Shown piece by piece: positions 18,815 to 26,835 of a stretch of 34,220 nt of DNA. Each line of letters begins with the position of its first letter. The stretch's first letter is position 1. The notes below the pieces were generated by a model. The model searched no databases and had not been told where the DNA came from. It worked only from the letters and a program-made list of their open reading frames with translations. The stretch is from DATMGU01 sp035555315 (GTDB taxonomy: Bacteria; Pseudomonadota; Alphaproteobacteria; ATCC43930; CGMCC-115725): assembly GCA_035555315.1 (NCBI GenBank), contig DATMGU010000064.1, forward strand, positions 1 to 34,220. Direction: 5' to 3'. A program made the position numbers and the translations under genes.

Positions 18815-19312
18815 CTAGCGATTTTCGGTCTGTTTCGGCGGGAGAAGCGGTTCACCAGCTTCAATTCTGAGAACGCCGCGACGCACGCACAGCCAGCGCG
18901 TCTCATCTCCGAGGCGGTCGAACAAAGTCCAATCTGGGCTTCCCTCGGCGGTCATGAACGACAGAACGCGGATGCCGTTCGAGAGGGAGAGTTCGATCTC
19001 GGGCAGGCGTCCGAACAAGACCGCATCGGCAATCATGGCGTTACGAACAAGTTTGAAGGCTCTGGGCCACTTTTGTTCGTCGCTCCAACTGCCGCACAAA
19101 ATCGACCGACGCCCTTCGATACGCCAACTCCAATCAATCATGAGCGACATCTCGCCCGTGGGATTGCCGATAGACCCGTCACGCCTGATCCTGGTGCTGG
19201 GTCGAAGTTCCCCGAATTCAAGAAATAGCGCTGATCCATGGCCCCGCCACAGGTGGGACACGGGCAGCCCGATCAGGGGAGCACTGAAGGCATCGAACTC
19301 AGTGGAGGTCAT
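18815..19312 (-). CDS. Conserved hypothetical protein (165 aa)
   Basis: No function recognised. The sequence (LIGLPVSHLWRGHGSALFLEFGEL, then RRDGSIGNPTGEMSLMIDWSWRIEGRRSILCGSWSDEQ) has a clear protein-like pattern rich in aromatic residues. I recall it from uncharacterised single-domain proteins in which GLPVSH-WRG-GSA-F-EFG and a WSWRIE segment are conserved. There is no signal peptide or membrane helix. It stands alone, reading leftwards, 138 bp before the AapJ-like gene. GC content is lower than in its neighbours, which fits a recently acquired or mobile gene. Its small size and lone setting would suit an immunity- or regulator-like role, but nothing in the sequence proves that. Confidence 0.75.
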   Translation of the reverse strand: MTSTEFDAFSAPLIGLPVSHLWRGHGSALFLEFGELRPSTRIRRDGSIGNPTGEMSLMIDWSWRIEGRRSILCGSWSDEQKWPRAFKLVRNAMIADAVLFGRLPEIELSLSNGIRVLSFMTAEGSPDWTLFDRLGDETRWLCVRRGVLRIEAGEPLLPPKQTENR

Positions 19313-19565
19313 ACGCGAGGGCGTCCCAGGCCAATTCCACCGAACGCTACACCCTCTGCTCCACGAAATCCCGCACCGAATTCTACGCCCTGACTACCAT
19401 CGGTGGGGCCACCGGAACCAACGGGAGGAGCCTCATGGAGCGGGGCTCGAGGCCGTGAGATTCCGGGGTTGATTGCCTGGGATCGATAGCCGTGGACCTC
19501 GATCGATCATTCGCTATAGTCGGCGGCGCGATCTGTAAGTCTCGCGTCGTGCTGGCTTCAATCGG

Positions 19566-21011
19566 GTGGGCTGCGAAGTCTTGAAGCTCTCTGTCCTGGT
19601 GGTCGAAGATACGGCATCGCTCGCCGAGGTTTATGCACAATACCTCATGCGAGCCGGCTATCGGGTAACTGTCGTCGGTAGCTTGGCGGCCGCGCGCCGT
19701 TGTCTGGCCGATGCGTTGGTGGACGCGGTGCTGCTCGATGTCCGGCTACCGGATGGCAGCGGCATCGATCTCATCCCCGAGACCCGTGACCGAACCCCCA
19801 ACGCCGCGATTCTGGTCAGCACCGCGCATGGCTCCTTGACCGCGGCGGTCGATGCCATGAAGGCGGGGGCGGATGATTACCTGGTGAAGCCGTTCAACGC
19901 CGACCGGCTGTTGACCACTTTGCGCAACGCGCTGGAAAAGCGGCGGCTGAGCCGGATCATCTCGGTGCTGGGGGCCGACCTGCCGGGCGACCGCTTCGAG
20001 GGGTTCATCGGCTCGTCGCTCGGCATGCGGGCGGTCTATCGGCTTATCGAGCAAGCGGCACCCAGCCGGGCCACGGTGTTCATCACCGGGGAAAGCGGTA
20101 CCGGCAAGGAGGTTTGCGCCGAAGCCATCCACAGCAGGGGGCCGCGCCGTGCCAATCCGTTCGTCGCGGTGAATTGCAGTGCGATCCCGCGCGATTTGAT
20201 GGAAAGCGAGATCTTCGGTCATGTCCGGGGCGCGTTCACCGGGGCGTCGACGGATCGCGAGGGCGCCGCCCTGTCGGCCGATCGGGGCATCCTGTTCCTG
20301 GACGAGCTGTGCGAGATGGAGCTGGCTTTGCAGGCGAAGCTGCTGCGCTTTGTGCAGACCGGCACGGTGCAGAAGGTTGGCTCCGACGCCGTGCGCAAGG
20401 TGGATGTGCGCATCGTCTGTGCCACCAACCGCGATCCCCGCCGCGAGGTCGAGGCCGGACGCCTGCGCGAGGATCTGTTCTATCGCCTCCACGTCATCCC
20501 GATCCATCTGCCGCCGCTGCGGCTGCGCGACGATGACGCGGTCGAGATCGCCCGGGACGCGGTCAAAACGATCAGCGCCGAGGAAGGCCGTCGGTTCCAG
20601 GGCCTGACGCCGGAGGCCGAGGCGCTGATTCGCGGTTATGAATGGCCCGGCAATATCCGTCAGCTGCACAACGTGCTGCGCCAGTCGATCGTCCTCAATG
20701 ACGGGGATCGGCTGACGCGGGCCATGCTGGTGGCGGTTATCGGTGAACCCGGTGCGACGGCCACCTTGGGGCAAGGGGCGCTGGATGGGGGGGGACAGGG
20801 CCGGCTGGAGCCGGGCTGGGGCTCACCCGGGCAACCGGCCTCCAGGACGCCGCCCGGCGAGATCAAGCCGCTCTGGATGGTCGAGCGCGATGCCATCGAG
20901 GCAGCGATCGTCAGTTGCGGCGGCAATGTACCGGTGGCCGCCGCGCGTCTCGGCGTCAATCCGTCGACGATTTACCGCAAGCGCCTGAGCTGGGCGGCGG
21001 CGAAAGTCTGA
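19566..21011 (+). CDS. Sigma-54-dependent response regulator (NtrC family, LuxO-like)
   Basis: A 481-residue activator. Receiver domain 7-125: acidic pair ED, phospho-acceptor D58 in DAVLLDVRLPDG, Lys108 in YLVKPF. AAA+ domain about 145-375: Walker A GESGTGKE (175-182), the sigma-54 contact loop GAFTGA (222-227), Walker B GILFLDEL, and an RLREDLFYRLHVIPIHLPPLRLR block. A Gly/Pro-rich linker leads to a C-terminal Fis-type helix-turn-helix (IEAAIVSCGGNVPVAAARLGVNPSTIYRK) that closely follows the LuxO pattern. Start is GTG 19566, or possibly TTG 19581 (MKLSVLVVED), which begins nearer the receiver fold; neither has a strong ribosome site. Convergent with a response-regulator/Hpt pair, which suggests a phosphorelay in which the Hpt protein phosphorylates this activator. 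Confidence 0.93.
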   Translation: MGCEVLKLSVLVVEDTASLAEVYAQYLMRAGYRVTVVGSLAAARRCLADALVDAVLLDVRLPDGSGIDLIPETRDRTPNAAILVSTAHGSLTAAVDAMKAGADDYLVKPFNADRLLTTLRNALEKRRLSRIISVLGADLPGDRFEGFIGSSLGMRAVYRLIEQAAPSRATVFITGESGTGKEVCAEAIHSRGPRRANPFVAVNCSAIPRDLMESEIFGHVRGAFTGASTDREGAALSADRGILFLDELCEMELALQAKLLRFVQTGTVQKVGSDAVRKVDVRIVCATNRDPRREVEAGRLREDLFYRLHVIPIHLPPLRLRDDDAVEIARDAVKTISAEEGRRFQGLTPEAEALIRGYEWPGNIRQLHNVLRQSIVLNDGDRLTRAMLVAVIGEPGATATLGQGALDGGGQGRLEPGWGSPGQPASRTPPGEIKPLWMVERDAIEAAIVSCGGNVPVAAARLGVNPSTIYRKRLSWAAAKV

Positions 21012-21050
21012 CCAGTTGGTGTGACCAGTCGGCGTGACCAGGCTGGGGAA

Positions 21051-21431
21051 TCAGGGTTTATGCCAGGCATCCTGGCCGTTGCCGTCCCGGGCCGTGGCCA
21101 GGGCGCGACGCCCCGCCGCGAAGGCGGCCTGCAGATCATCGATCTGCCGGTTCAGCTCGGCCGGTGGTGTCGGCTGCCTGGCGCTCGCCTCCAGCAGTGC
21201 CGCGACCGATGCGAGTTCGCCGAAACCGAAGGTCGACGCCGTGCTTTTCAAGGTATGCGCCGCATCCGCGATGTCGGACGGCGTGTCGCCGCCGCGCATC
21301 GTTGCGATGCGTTCGAGAGCGAGTTCGGTCTCGGCCAGGAATACCGATAGAATGCGCAACGCCGCGTCCGCTCCGATCTCTTCGATGAGGCCGGAAAGGA
21401 CCGTTTCGTCGAAAGGCAGCGGTGTCGTCAA
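21051..21431 (-). CDS. Histidine phosphotransfer (Hpt) protein
   Basis: A 126-residue four-helix phosphotransfer protein with the phospho-histidine in DAAHTLKSTASTFGF (His59). Preceding helices are VLSGLIEEIGADAALRILSVFLAETELALERI and the end is a helical tail. TTG 21431 is taken as start: it overlaps the stop of the upstream response-regulator gene (TTGA), and a longer frame to 21554 would read antisense-like sequence through that gene. Hpt proteins carry phosphoryl groups between receiver domains; here the neighbours offer a single-domain receiver (upstream, coupled) and a LuxO-like activator (convergent). This is the same combination as Vibrio LuxU-LuxO. No histidine kinase is in the window. 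Confidence 0.88.
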   Translation of the reverse strand: MTTPLPFDETVLSGLIEEIGADAALRILSVFLAETELALERIATMRGGDTPSDIADAAHTLKSTASTFGFGELASVAALLEASARQPTPPAELNRQIDDLQAAFAAGRRALATARDGNGQDAWHKP

Positions 21432-21889
21432 GTCGTCACCGTCAACTCGCCGGGCGCGCGGCCATCGCGCGACAAATAGCGTCGCAGCATCTCTTCGAGC
21501 TCCGGCCAGGTCAGGGGTTTGCTGAGGAAATCGTCGATTCCCGCCTCGCGACACGCGAACAGGTTCTCCCGGCTGTCATCGCCGGTCACGGCGACGATCG
21601 GTATCCGGCACGCCGGCGGCGGCAGGTCGCGGATCATCCGGGCGGCCGCCAGACCGTCGAGCTCAGGCATCTGAATATCCATGAGCAACAGGTCGTATGC
21701 GCCGTCACGCATGGCGGCGAGTGCCTCGCTGCCGGTTTTCACCAGAGTCACCTTGTGGCCAAGCGCCTCGATCATCAGAAGGATCAGGCGCTGGGTCGTC
21801 ATGTTGTCTTCGGCGACCAGAATATGTGCCACGGAACTGGTGTCGCGGTTGGCTGGCCGGCTGGGCGATTGGATGGGTTTACGGCTCAT
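21428..21889 (-). CDS. Single-domain response regulator (CheY-like)
   Basis: A 153-residue receiver with a 20-residue basic/Ser-rich N-terminal tail. Key residues: Glu28-Asp29 in ILVAEDN, phospho-acceptor Asp71 in YDLLLMDIQMPELDG, Thr102 in VAVTGDD, Lys124 in DFLSKPL. There is no output domain. Start 21889 is chosen because the frame extending to 21955 adds nothing receiver-like, and GAGGG lies 10 bases upstream. Its stop overlaps the Hpt start, so the two are made together. The sequence around Asp71 (MDIQMPELDGL) is like receivers of hybrid histidine kinases, so the pair may be a split-off phosphorelay output of a hybrid kinase encoded elsewhere. Confidence 0.9.
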   Translation of the reverse strand: MSRKPIQSPSRPANRDTSSVAHILVAEDNMTTQRLILLMIEALGHKVTLVKTGSEALAAMRDGAYDLLLMDIQMPELDGLAAARMIRDLPPPACRIPIVAVTGDDSRENLFACREAGIDDFLSKPLTWPELEEMLRRYLSRDGRAPGELTVTT

Positions 21890-22425
21890 GACACGGTGCC
21901 CTCGGTACGCCGCTTCGGACGACGCGGTACCGCCTAATATCATCCCGCCGCCCAATCGTCGGGATCTTTGACGCAGCCCCCACGTGAAGCCGGCTTCGCG
22001 GTACGAATGGTATCGGACGCCAACGGGAAATTCGTGAGGACGTCGAGATCCGCAGGGGGCGCGGCACCGGGAATTGGACTAGCCAATTCCCGGCAGAAGA
22101 AGTGCGCGATGCATCGATCTCGAAAATGCGTGCTACCGTAACCGACCGTCTGCTCGATGCCCCTGATACGCGGTCGGCAAATGTACCCGGGTACTGCCCT
22201 CTCCTTATCTCAAGTTCCGTGCCACGGAAAAAAGCCAGGAAAACCAAGGGTAGGGATGGGCCGGCGACGCTGGATTCGAATTTTGCGTCGCAATTTGCAA
22301 TTGATTCTGCAAGCGGTGGCCAAGTGCATTCCGCTATTTGGCGTCGCAACCCAAAACGTGTAAAAAGTTGATCTGGTGATCTAACGGATGACCCGTAAGT
22401 TGGGTCGCCCAGGAGGAACGACGTT
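21890..22425. other. Long intergenic region between divergent genes
   Basis: About 535 bp with no supportable gene. It contains a perfect palindrome (22067-22093), an AT-richer patch around 22270-22310, GCGTCGCAA twice (near 22285 and 22344), and a 5-bp hairpin GACCC-GGGTC (22390-22406) just before the ribosome site of the transglycosylase gene. Base composition is clearly lower in GC than in the surrounding genes. Confidence 0.5.
22067..22093. promoter_or_regulatory. Perfect 11-bp inverted repeat (possible operator)
   Basis: CCGGGAATTGG (22067-22077) and CCAATTCCCGG (22083-22093) flank a 5-nt centre. No T-run follows on either strand, so a protein-binding site is more likely than a terminator. 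It lies about 180 bp upstream of the response-regulator start and 330 bp upstream of the transglycosylase. Confidence 0.5.
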
Positions 22426-23130
22426 CTGACGGACTTGCCGCCCGCGCTCATTCAGCCGATGCCGGACCAGTATTATGCGATCGTGCGGTCGCAGCGACCG
22501 GAGGACCGGGGCGACACGGTCATGTTGCTGGCGCATGTTCTGGCCGAGAGCAATTTTCAGGGTCGCGCGGAAAACCTGCGGACCGGCGCGGCCGGACCTT
22601 ACCAATTTCTGGAATCGACCTGGCTGGATCTGGTCATGCGGCATGGCCGATCCCTCGGCGTCAAGGAGGCGCTGGTCGCGCATATCAGGCTGGATGACGC
22701 AGGGCGTGCCACGATCGACGATCCGGAGATCCGGCGCATCGTGCTGGGGCTGCGCCACGACATCGTCCTGGCGACGCGGATGACCAATCTCTATGCCGGT
22801 CAAAATCGAGCGTCGATGGCGACGCAGCTGGGCCGTTCACCCGGTGCCGCGGAGGTCGAGCTTTCGCTGTTGCTGGGACCGACCGGCGCCTCGCGGTTGA
22901 TCGAGGCGGCCCACCACGAGCCGACCCGCCCGTCGGACGATGTCCTGCCGCAGGCCGCGACGACCAATCAACCGTTGTTCCGCGATCAACAGGGGTCGAT
23001 CAGGAGCGCCTCGGCAACCGTGGCATTCCTGGTCGATAAGCTGGTGCGCTATCGCAAGCTGGTCCTGACCCATCTGGCGGACCGGCCGATCGACCTGCAA
23101 GCTCCCGCCCAAAGGCGGGAATCGCGTTAG
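22426..23130 (+). CDS. Lytic transglycosylase-like (SLT domain) protein, apparent CTG start
   Basis: A 234-residue protein with a lysozyme-like SLT fold: LLAHVLAESNFQGRAEN (putative catalytic Glu41), GAAGPYQFLESTWLDLVMRHG (about 57-77), and later DDPEIRRIVLGLRHDIVLATRMTNLYA and AEVELSLLLGPTGASRLIEAA. This order is that of alphaproteobacterial soluble lytic transglycosylases, which cleave the glycan strands of peptidoglycan to anhydromuropeptides. No signal peptide is visible. The annotated-looking TTG at 22435 is 18 bases from the ribosome site AGGAGG (22411-22416); an in-frame CTG at 22426 is nine bases from it and no ATG or GTG is available, so CTG is inferred. The C-terminal 60 residues carry a helical tail of unknown role. 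Confidence 0.85.
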   Translation: MTDLPPALIQPMPDQYYAIVRSQRPEDRGDTVMLLAHVLAESNFQGRAENLRTGAAGPYQFLESTWLDLVMRHGRSLGVKEALVAHIRLDDAGRATIDDPEIRRIVLGLRHDIVLATRMTNLYAGQNRASMATQLGRSPGAAEVELSLLLGPTGASRLIEAAHHEPTRPSDDVLPQAATTNQPLFRDQQGSIRSASATVAFLVDKLVRYRKLVLTHLADRPIDLQAPAQRRESR

Positions 23131-23165
23131 TGTCTCCGCCCTACGTATGAGAGCGATTTCGTGCG

Positions 23166-23438
23166 CTACTCGGTCGCGGTGTCTTTCGCGAAGGCGGTTT
23201 TCGCCGGTGGCTGCTCGATGGTCGCGACGTCGCCGGGCGGCATGTCGAAGGTGAGGCGGGGGACGACCCGTCGCTGGCGGGCCTGATGCCAGGCGCCGAA
23301 ACTATCGGGCAAGGCCACCGCTGGGGCGTCCAGGATTTGGTCGTCGATGGTCGTTGCCGGTTGCTCGACGGGTGCCACTTTGGTCAGCATGCCACCGGCG
23401 GCGAGGTAGTGTTTCAGCTCCAACTGGTCAGCTGGCAT
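23166..23438 (-). CDS. Hypothetical protein (90 aa)
   Basis: No family recognised. Predicted MPADQLELKHYLAAGGMLTK, then a Pro/Ala-rich middle, a segment DSFGAWHQARQRRVVPRLTFDMPPGD and a polar tail. GGGAGACTGGGG precedes the ATG. It is convergent with the transglycosylase (35 bp apart). The balanced composition and the ribosome site favour a real gene, but the evidence is modest. Confidence 0.45.
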   Translation of the reverse strand: MPADQLELKHYLAAGGMLTKVAPVEQPATTIDDQILDAPAVALPDSFGAWHQARQRRVVPRLTFDMPPGDVATIEQPPAKTAFAKDTATE

Positions 23439-23552
23439 CCCCAGTCTCCCAAAGCCACCGCATCGCGCACTCTATTTAGGGGGCCGATGCTCTTGGGGCC
23501 ACAATATCCAGGGCATAGGGGGTGCCGTCAAGCCGTTTGCCGATAATCGTGG

Positions 23553-24710
23553 CTAGGCAAGGACCTGACCCAGCGCCTGATCGAGGTCGTCGATCAGGTC
23601 GGCGGCATCTTCGATTCCGGCGGAAAGACGCAGCAGGTCGGTGCTGGTCGGGCTATCCGGGCCTTCGATCGAGGCACGGTGCTCGATCAGGCTTTCCACG
23701 CCGCCCAAGGAGGTCGCGCGCTGCCACAATCGGGTTCTGGCCGCCACTTCGATGGCGGCCTCCGCCCCGCCGGCGACGCAGATCGACAGCATGCCGCCAA
23801 ACCCGCCTCGCATCTGTCGCGCCGCGACCGCGTGGCCCGGATGGTGGGCGAGCCCGGGATAGAGCACCGCGCGCACCGCCTGGTGCCGGCTGAAATGCTG
23901 CGCGATCGCCGCGGCGTTTCGACTGGCGCGCTCGACCCTGATCGCCAGGGTGCGCAAGCCGCGCTGCAGCAGCCATGCCTCGACCGGCCCCAGGATGGCA
24001 CCATGATCGCGCCGGATCGCGACGATCCGCTGCCAGAACGGGTCGAGCCGCGCGGTGGTCAGCGTGCCGGCCACGACATCGCTATGGCCGTTCAGATATT
24101 TGGTCGCCGAATGCATGACGATATCCGCGCCGTGTTCGATCGGCCGGGTCAAGAGCGGCGTCGCCACCGTCGAATCCACCGCCAGCCGAGCACCGGCCGC
24201 ATGGGCGATGCGCGCCGCGGCGGCGATATCGGTCACGTTCCAACACGGGTTGGCCGGGGTTTCGACCCAAACGAGCTTGGTCCGGTCGGGCCGCATCGCC
24301 TGGGCCAGCGCCGCCAAGTCGGTTTGATCGACGAATTCGACGATCAGCCCCCACTCGGCGGCGAAGCCTCTCAGCCATTCGCGTAAGCCGTAATACATGG
24401 CGCTCGGGGCGACCACGTGATCGCCGGGGACAAGCGCCAGGAAGACCGCCGTCGCGGCGGCCATGCCGGAGGGAAAGAGCAGCGACGCGGCGCCGCCCTC
24501 CAGCGCCGTCAGCACCCGCTCGGCGGGCTCGAAGCTCGGGTTGTCGGCGCGGGCATAGACCCGGCCGGAGCGGTACTGGTTGTCGGCATCCCGCTGATAG
24601 GTCGTCGCCATATGGATCGGCGGAACGATCGCTCGGGTCGCGGCGTCGATCGGCGTCGACCCTTGCGCGAGCAGCGTCGCCGGGCGCAGGCCGTTGGGCT
24701 GGTCCGTCAT
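23553..24710 (-). CDS. Cys/Met-metabolism PLP enzyme (cystathionine gamma-synthase family)
   Basis: A 385-residue fold-type I PLP enzyme. Family motifs: PPIHMATTYQRD (30-41), YARADNPSFEPAERVLTALEGG (52-73, the YxRxxNP element), FPSGMAAATAVF, YYGLREWLRGF, VWVETPANPCW (148-157), LAVDSTVATP with Asp179, and HSATKYLNGHSDVVAG with the Schiff-base Lys204. Enzymes of this family make cystathionine or homocysteine, or break down cystathionine or methionine; the exact reaction cannot be fixed from sequence. ATG 24710 is chosen over a longer frame to 24851, which overlaps the Nudix gene; GAGGACGAGG lies upstream. It follows the Nudix gene after 26 bp and is probably co-transcribed. Confidence 0.9.
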   Translation of the reverse strand: MTDQPNGLRPATLLAQGSTPIDAATRAIVPPIHMATTYQRDADNQYRSGRVYARADNPSFEPAERVLTALEGGAASLLFPSGMAAATAVFLALVPGDHVVAPSAMYYGLREWLRGFAAEWGLIVEFVDQTDLAALAQAMRPDRTKLVWVETPANPCWNVTDIAAAARIAHAAGARLAVDSTVATPLLTRPIEHGADIVMHSATKYLNGHSDVVAGTLTTARLDPFWQRIVAIRRDHGAILGPVEAWLLQRGLRTLAIRVERASRNAAAIAQHFSRHQAVRAVLYPGLAHHPGHAVAARQMRGGFGGMLSICVAGGAEAAIEVAARTRLWQRATSLGGVESLIEHRASIEGPDSPTSTDLLRLSAGIEDAADLIDDLDQALGQVLA

Positions 24711-24736
24711 CAATCCTCGTCCTCTACGATGTGCGT

Positions 24737-25219
24737 CTAGCGGCTGGCTTGACCCGGGGGTCGCGCCACGGCGCGCATTTCCAGATATCGCCGCAGATGC
24801 GGGGCGATTCGGCTTGCCAGTGCCGCGTCCAGATCGAAAAACCGTGCCCAAAGGATCTCCCGGTTATCGACTCGTATCGTCGGCCGTTCAGCCAGCGTGG
24901 TCTCGTAGATCCGGACCAGGTCGCGGCGTTTCTCGTAGGTGTCGACCATCTCGAAACGGAGGCTGAGCGCGCTGGGCGGCAAGTCGAGGGCGCATTCCTC
25001 CCGCAGTTCGCGCAGCGCCGCCGCCATGGGGTCCTCGCCCCGGTGCACCCCGCCGCCGGGCAGGCCCAAGGAGGGCCTATACGACGTTTGCACCAACAGG
25101 ATTTCGCCGCCGCACCAGATCGCGACCGCCGAGCCCTGATAGGCGGGACGGCGTATCCACCACCAGACACGCAGCAGGCGATAGGCGATCCGAAGGGCGA
25201 TCTGAAACAGCTTGTCCAT
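24737..25219 (-). CDS. Nudix hydrolase with N-terminal hydrophobic helix
   Basis: A 160-residue protein. An N-terminal amphipathic/hydrophobic helix (LFQIALRIAYRLLRVWWWIRR, 4-24) may sit on the membrane. The Nudix box follows as GGGVHRGEDPMAAALRELREECAL (about 55-78): Gly, x5, Glu, x7, REL, x, EE. The usual Gly near the end of the box is Ala. Nudix enzymes hydrolyse nucleoside diphosphates linked to another moiety, using Mg2+ bound by the REXXEE glutamates; the substrate here is unknown. It is the first gene of a leftward pair with the PLP enzyme and diverges from the deacetylase-like gene with 65 bp between starts. Confidence 0.9.
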   Translation of the reverse strand: MDKLFQIALRIAYRLLRVWWWIRRPAYQGSAVAIWCGGEILLVQTSYRPSLGLPGGGVHRGEDPMAAALRELREECALDLPPSALSLRFEMVDTYEKRRDLVRIYETTLAERPTIRVDNREILWARFFDLDAALASRIAPHLRRYLEMRAVARPPGQASR

Positions 25220-25284
25220 GACGATCCCGTATGGCTCGTTGCCGGTATGGCTCGTTTGACTGCCCGGCGCCGGAAGCCTAGTTC

Positions 25285-26412
25285 ATGGCACATACCATGA
25301 TGCGTCGTCCCCTGTTGATCGGCAGCGAGATCTACCGTGCCTCGACCTACGGCCGGAACCATCCGCTCGCCATTCCCCGCGTCTCGACGGCGCTCGACCT
25401 CGCACGGGCGCTGGGTGCCGTGCCCGACGGCGCCTATCGCGACAGTCCGCGCGCGACCATCGATCAACTCGCCCGGTTTCATACCCGTGCGTATCTCGCC
25501 GCCCTGGAAGAGGTGGAGCGGACGCAGCGCGTCTCCGACGAGGTGCGTCGGCGCCATCAGATCGGCGCCGCCGGCAACCCGGTGTTCCGCGAGATCCTGT
25601 CGCGCCCGGCAACCGCCTGCGGCGGCACTCTCCTGGCGCTCGACCTGCTGGCCGAACCGGGGATCGTCTACAATATGGGGGGCGGGACCCATCATGGGCG
25701 CGCCGATCGAGCCTCCGGCTTCTGCTATCTCAACGATCCGGTGCTCGGTATCCTGACGCTGCTCGATCGGGGATTTCGGCGGGTGCTCTATGTCGACCTC
25801 GATGCTCATCACTGCGATGGGGTTCAGGACGCCCTGTCGCATGACGAACGTGTGCGGCTGATATCGATCCATGAGGCCGGGCGATGGCCTCATACGGGTG
25901 CGATCGAGGATAGCGGCGGCGGCTTCGCGCGCAATATCCCGGTGCCTGCCGGGTTCAACGATACCGAACAAGATTTCGTGATGGCGCATGCGGTTTTGCC
26001 GCTGGCCCGCGACTTCGAGCCCGAGATCCTGATCGTCCAAGCCGGCGCCGATGCGCTGGAGGAGGACCCGCTAAGCCGTCTCGCCCTGTCCAACGGCGCC
26101 TTGTGGCGCTCGGTCGTGGCGCTGCTGGAGGTGGCGCCGCGCGTGCTGGTACTCGGCGGGGGCGGCTATAACCCGTGGTCGGTCGCCCGCTGCTGGGCCG
26201 GGCTGTGGCTCAGCCTCAACGGTATCGAACCACCGGCGCGCTTGCCGCCGGCCGCCGAGGCGGTGCTGCGCGCGGTGACCTGGTCGCGCAGCGCCGGGCG
26301 CAACCCGCCCGATCCTTGGTTCACGACGCTGGCCGACCCGCCGCGCGACGGCCCGATCAGCGACGCGGTCCGGCAGGCGGTGGACACGGTGACGCGGCGG
26401 CATATTGTGTAA
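25285..26412 (+). CDS. Histone-deacetylase-family amidohydrolase (AcuC/acetylpolyamine type)
   Basis: A 375-residue zinc hydrolase of the arginase/deacetylase fold. Active-site features: general-base pair His136-His137 in GGGTHHGRADRASGFCYLND, zinc ligands Asp173 and His175 in DLDAHHCDG, Asp256 in GADALEEDPLSRL, and the catalytic-Tyr loop GGGGYNPWS (about 291-299). All catalytic residues are present. Bacterial members remove acetyl groups from acetylpolyamines, acetyl-lysine or acetoin-pathway enzymes; the substrate here cannot be decided. ATG 25285 starts the protein; MM at residues 5-6 are alternative starts. It diverges from the Nudix gene and converges with the VapC-like toxin (24 bp). 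Confidence 0.92.
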   Translation: MAHTMMRRPLLIGSEIYRASTYGRNHPLAIPRVSTALDLARALGAVPDGAYRDSPRATIDQLARFHTRAYLAALEEVERTQRVSDEVRRRHQIGAAGNPVFREILSRPATACGGTLLALDLLAEPGIVYNMGGGTHHGRADRASGFCYLNDPVLGILTLLDRGFRRVLYVDLDAHHCDGVQDALSHDERVRLISIHEAGRWPHTGAIEDSGGGFARNIPVPAGFNDTEQDFVMAHAVLPLARDFEPEILIVQAGADALEEDPLSRLALSNGALWRSVVALLEVAPRVLVLGGGGYNPWSVARCWAGLWLSLNGIEPPARLPPAAEAVLRAVTWSRSAGRNPPDPWFTTLADPPRDGPISDAVRQAVDTVTRRHIV

Positions 26413-26436
26413 GTAGCCGGTGCTGCTTGATCCGGT

Positions 26437-26835
26437 TCACCAGATCGTGCGGACATGCGGATAGGCGCGGATTTTCTCATCCGCGGTCACCACCGGAATG
26501 GCAAGCTTGCGAGCGGTGGCGACGATGAGTCGATCCGCCGGATCCTTATGGAAGTCGCCAGGGAGTTCGACGGCCTTTACACCGATCTCGGTGTCAATCG
26601 GCACGAATTTTACCGCATCGATTTCTTCTATGACGGCCAGCCAGGCTGCCACATCCATCGACAGCGCCAACCGTTGTCGCTGCACCAGCATGGCGATTTC
26701 CCAGGCGCTGATCGACGATATGACGATCTCCCCTCCCTGGAGTTCGGCCGAAATCGCGTCTATCGCATCGGTCGACAACTGGCTGTGATCGCCATTGGCC
26801 CACCAGATCAGGATATGCGTATCGAGCACGATCAC
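26437..26835 (-). CDS. PIN-domain toxin (VapC-like)
   Basis: A 132-residue PIN-domain ribonuclease-type toxin. The four acidic residues are in place: Asp5 (VLDTHILIWW), Glu46 (SISAWEIAML), Asp101 (DPADRLIVATA) and Asp119 (VTADEKI). This is the PIN subgroup typically paired with Phd/YefM antitoxins. The start ATG overlaps the antitoxin stop as ATGA. Members cleave specific RNAs when free of antitoxin. Gene length is normal and nothing looks broken. Confidence 0.93.
   Translation of the reverse strand: MIVLDTHILIWWANGDHSQLSTDAIDAISAELQGGEIVISSISAWEIAMLVQRQRLALSMDVAAWLAVIEEIDAVKFVPIDTEIGVKAVELPGDFHKDPADRLIVATARKLAIPVVTADEKIRAYPHVRTIW

Noticed and set aside
22300..22330. A possible sigma-54 promoter (TGGCC ... 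CTTGC) on the minus strand upstream of the response regulator
   Set aside because: GG and GC are nine bases apart instead of the required ten.
23286..23546. An 86-codon plus-strand frame
   Set aside because: It is antisense to the more plausible 90-aa minus-strand gene, with no ribosome site and no protein-like pattern.
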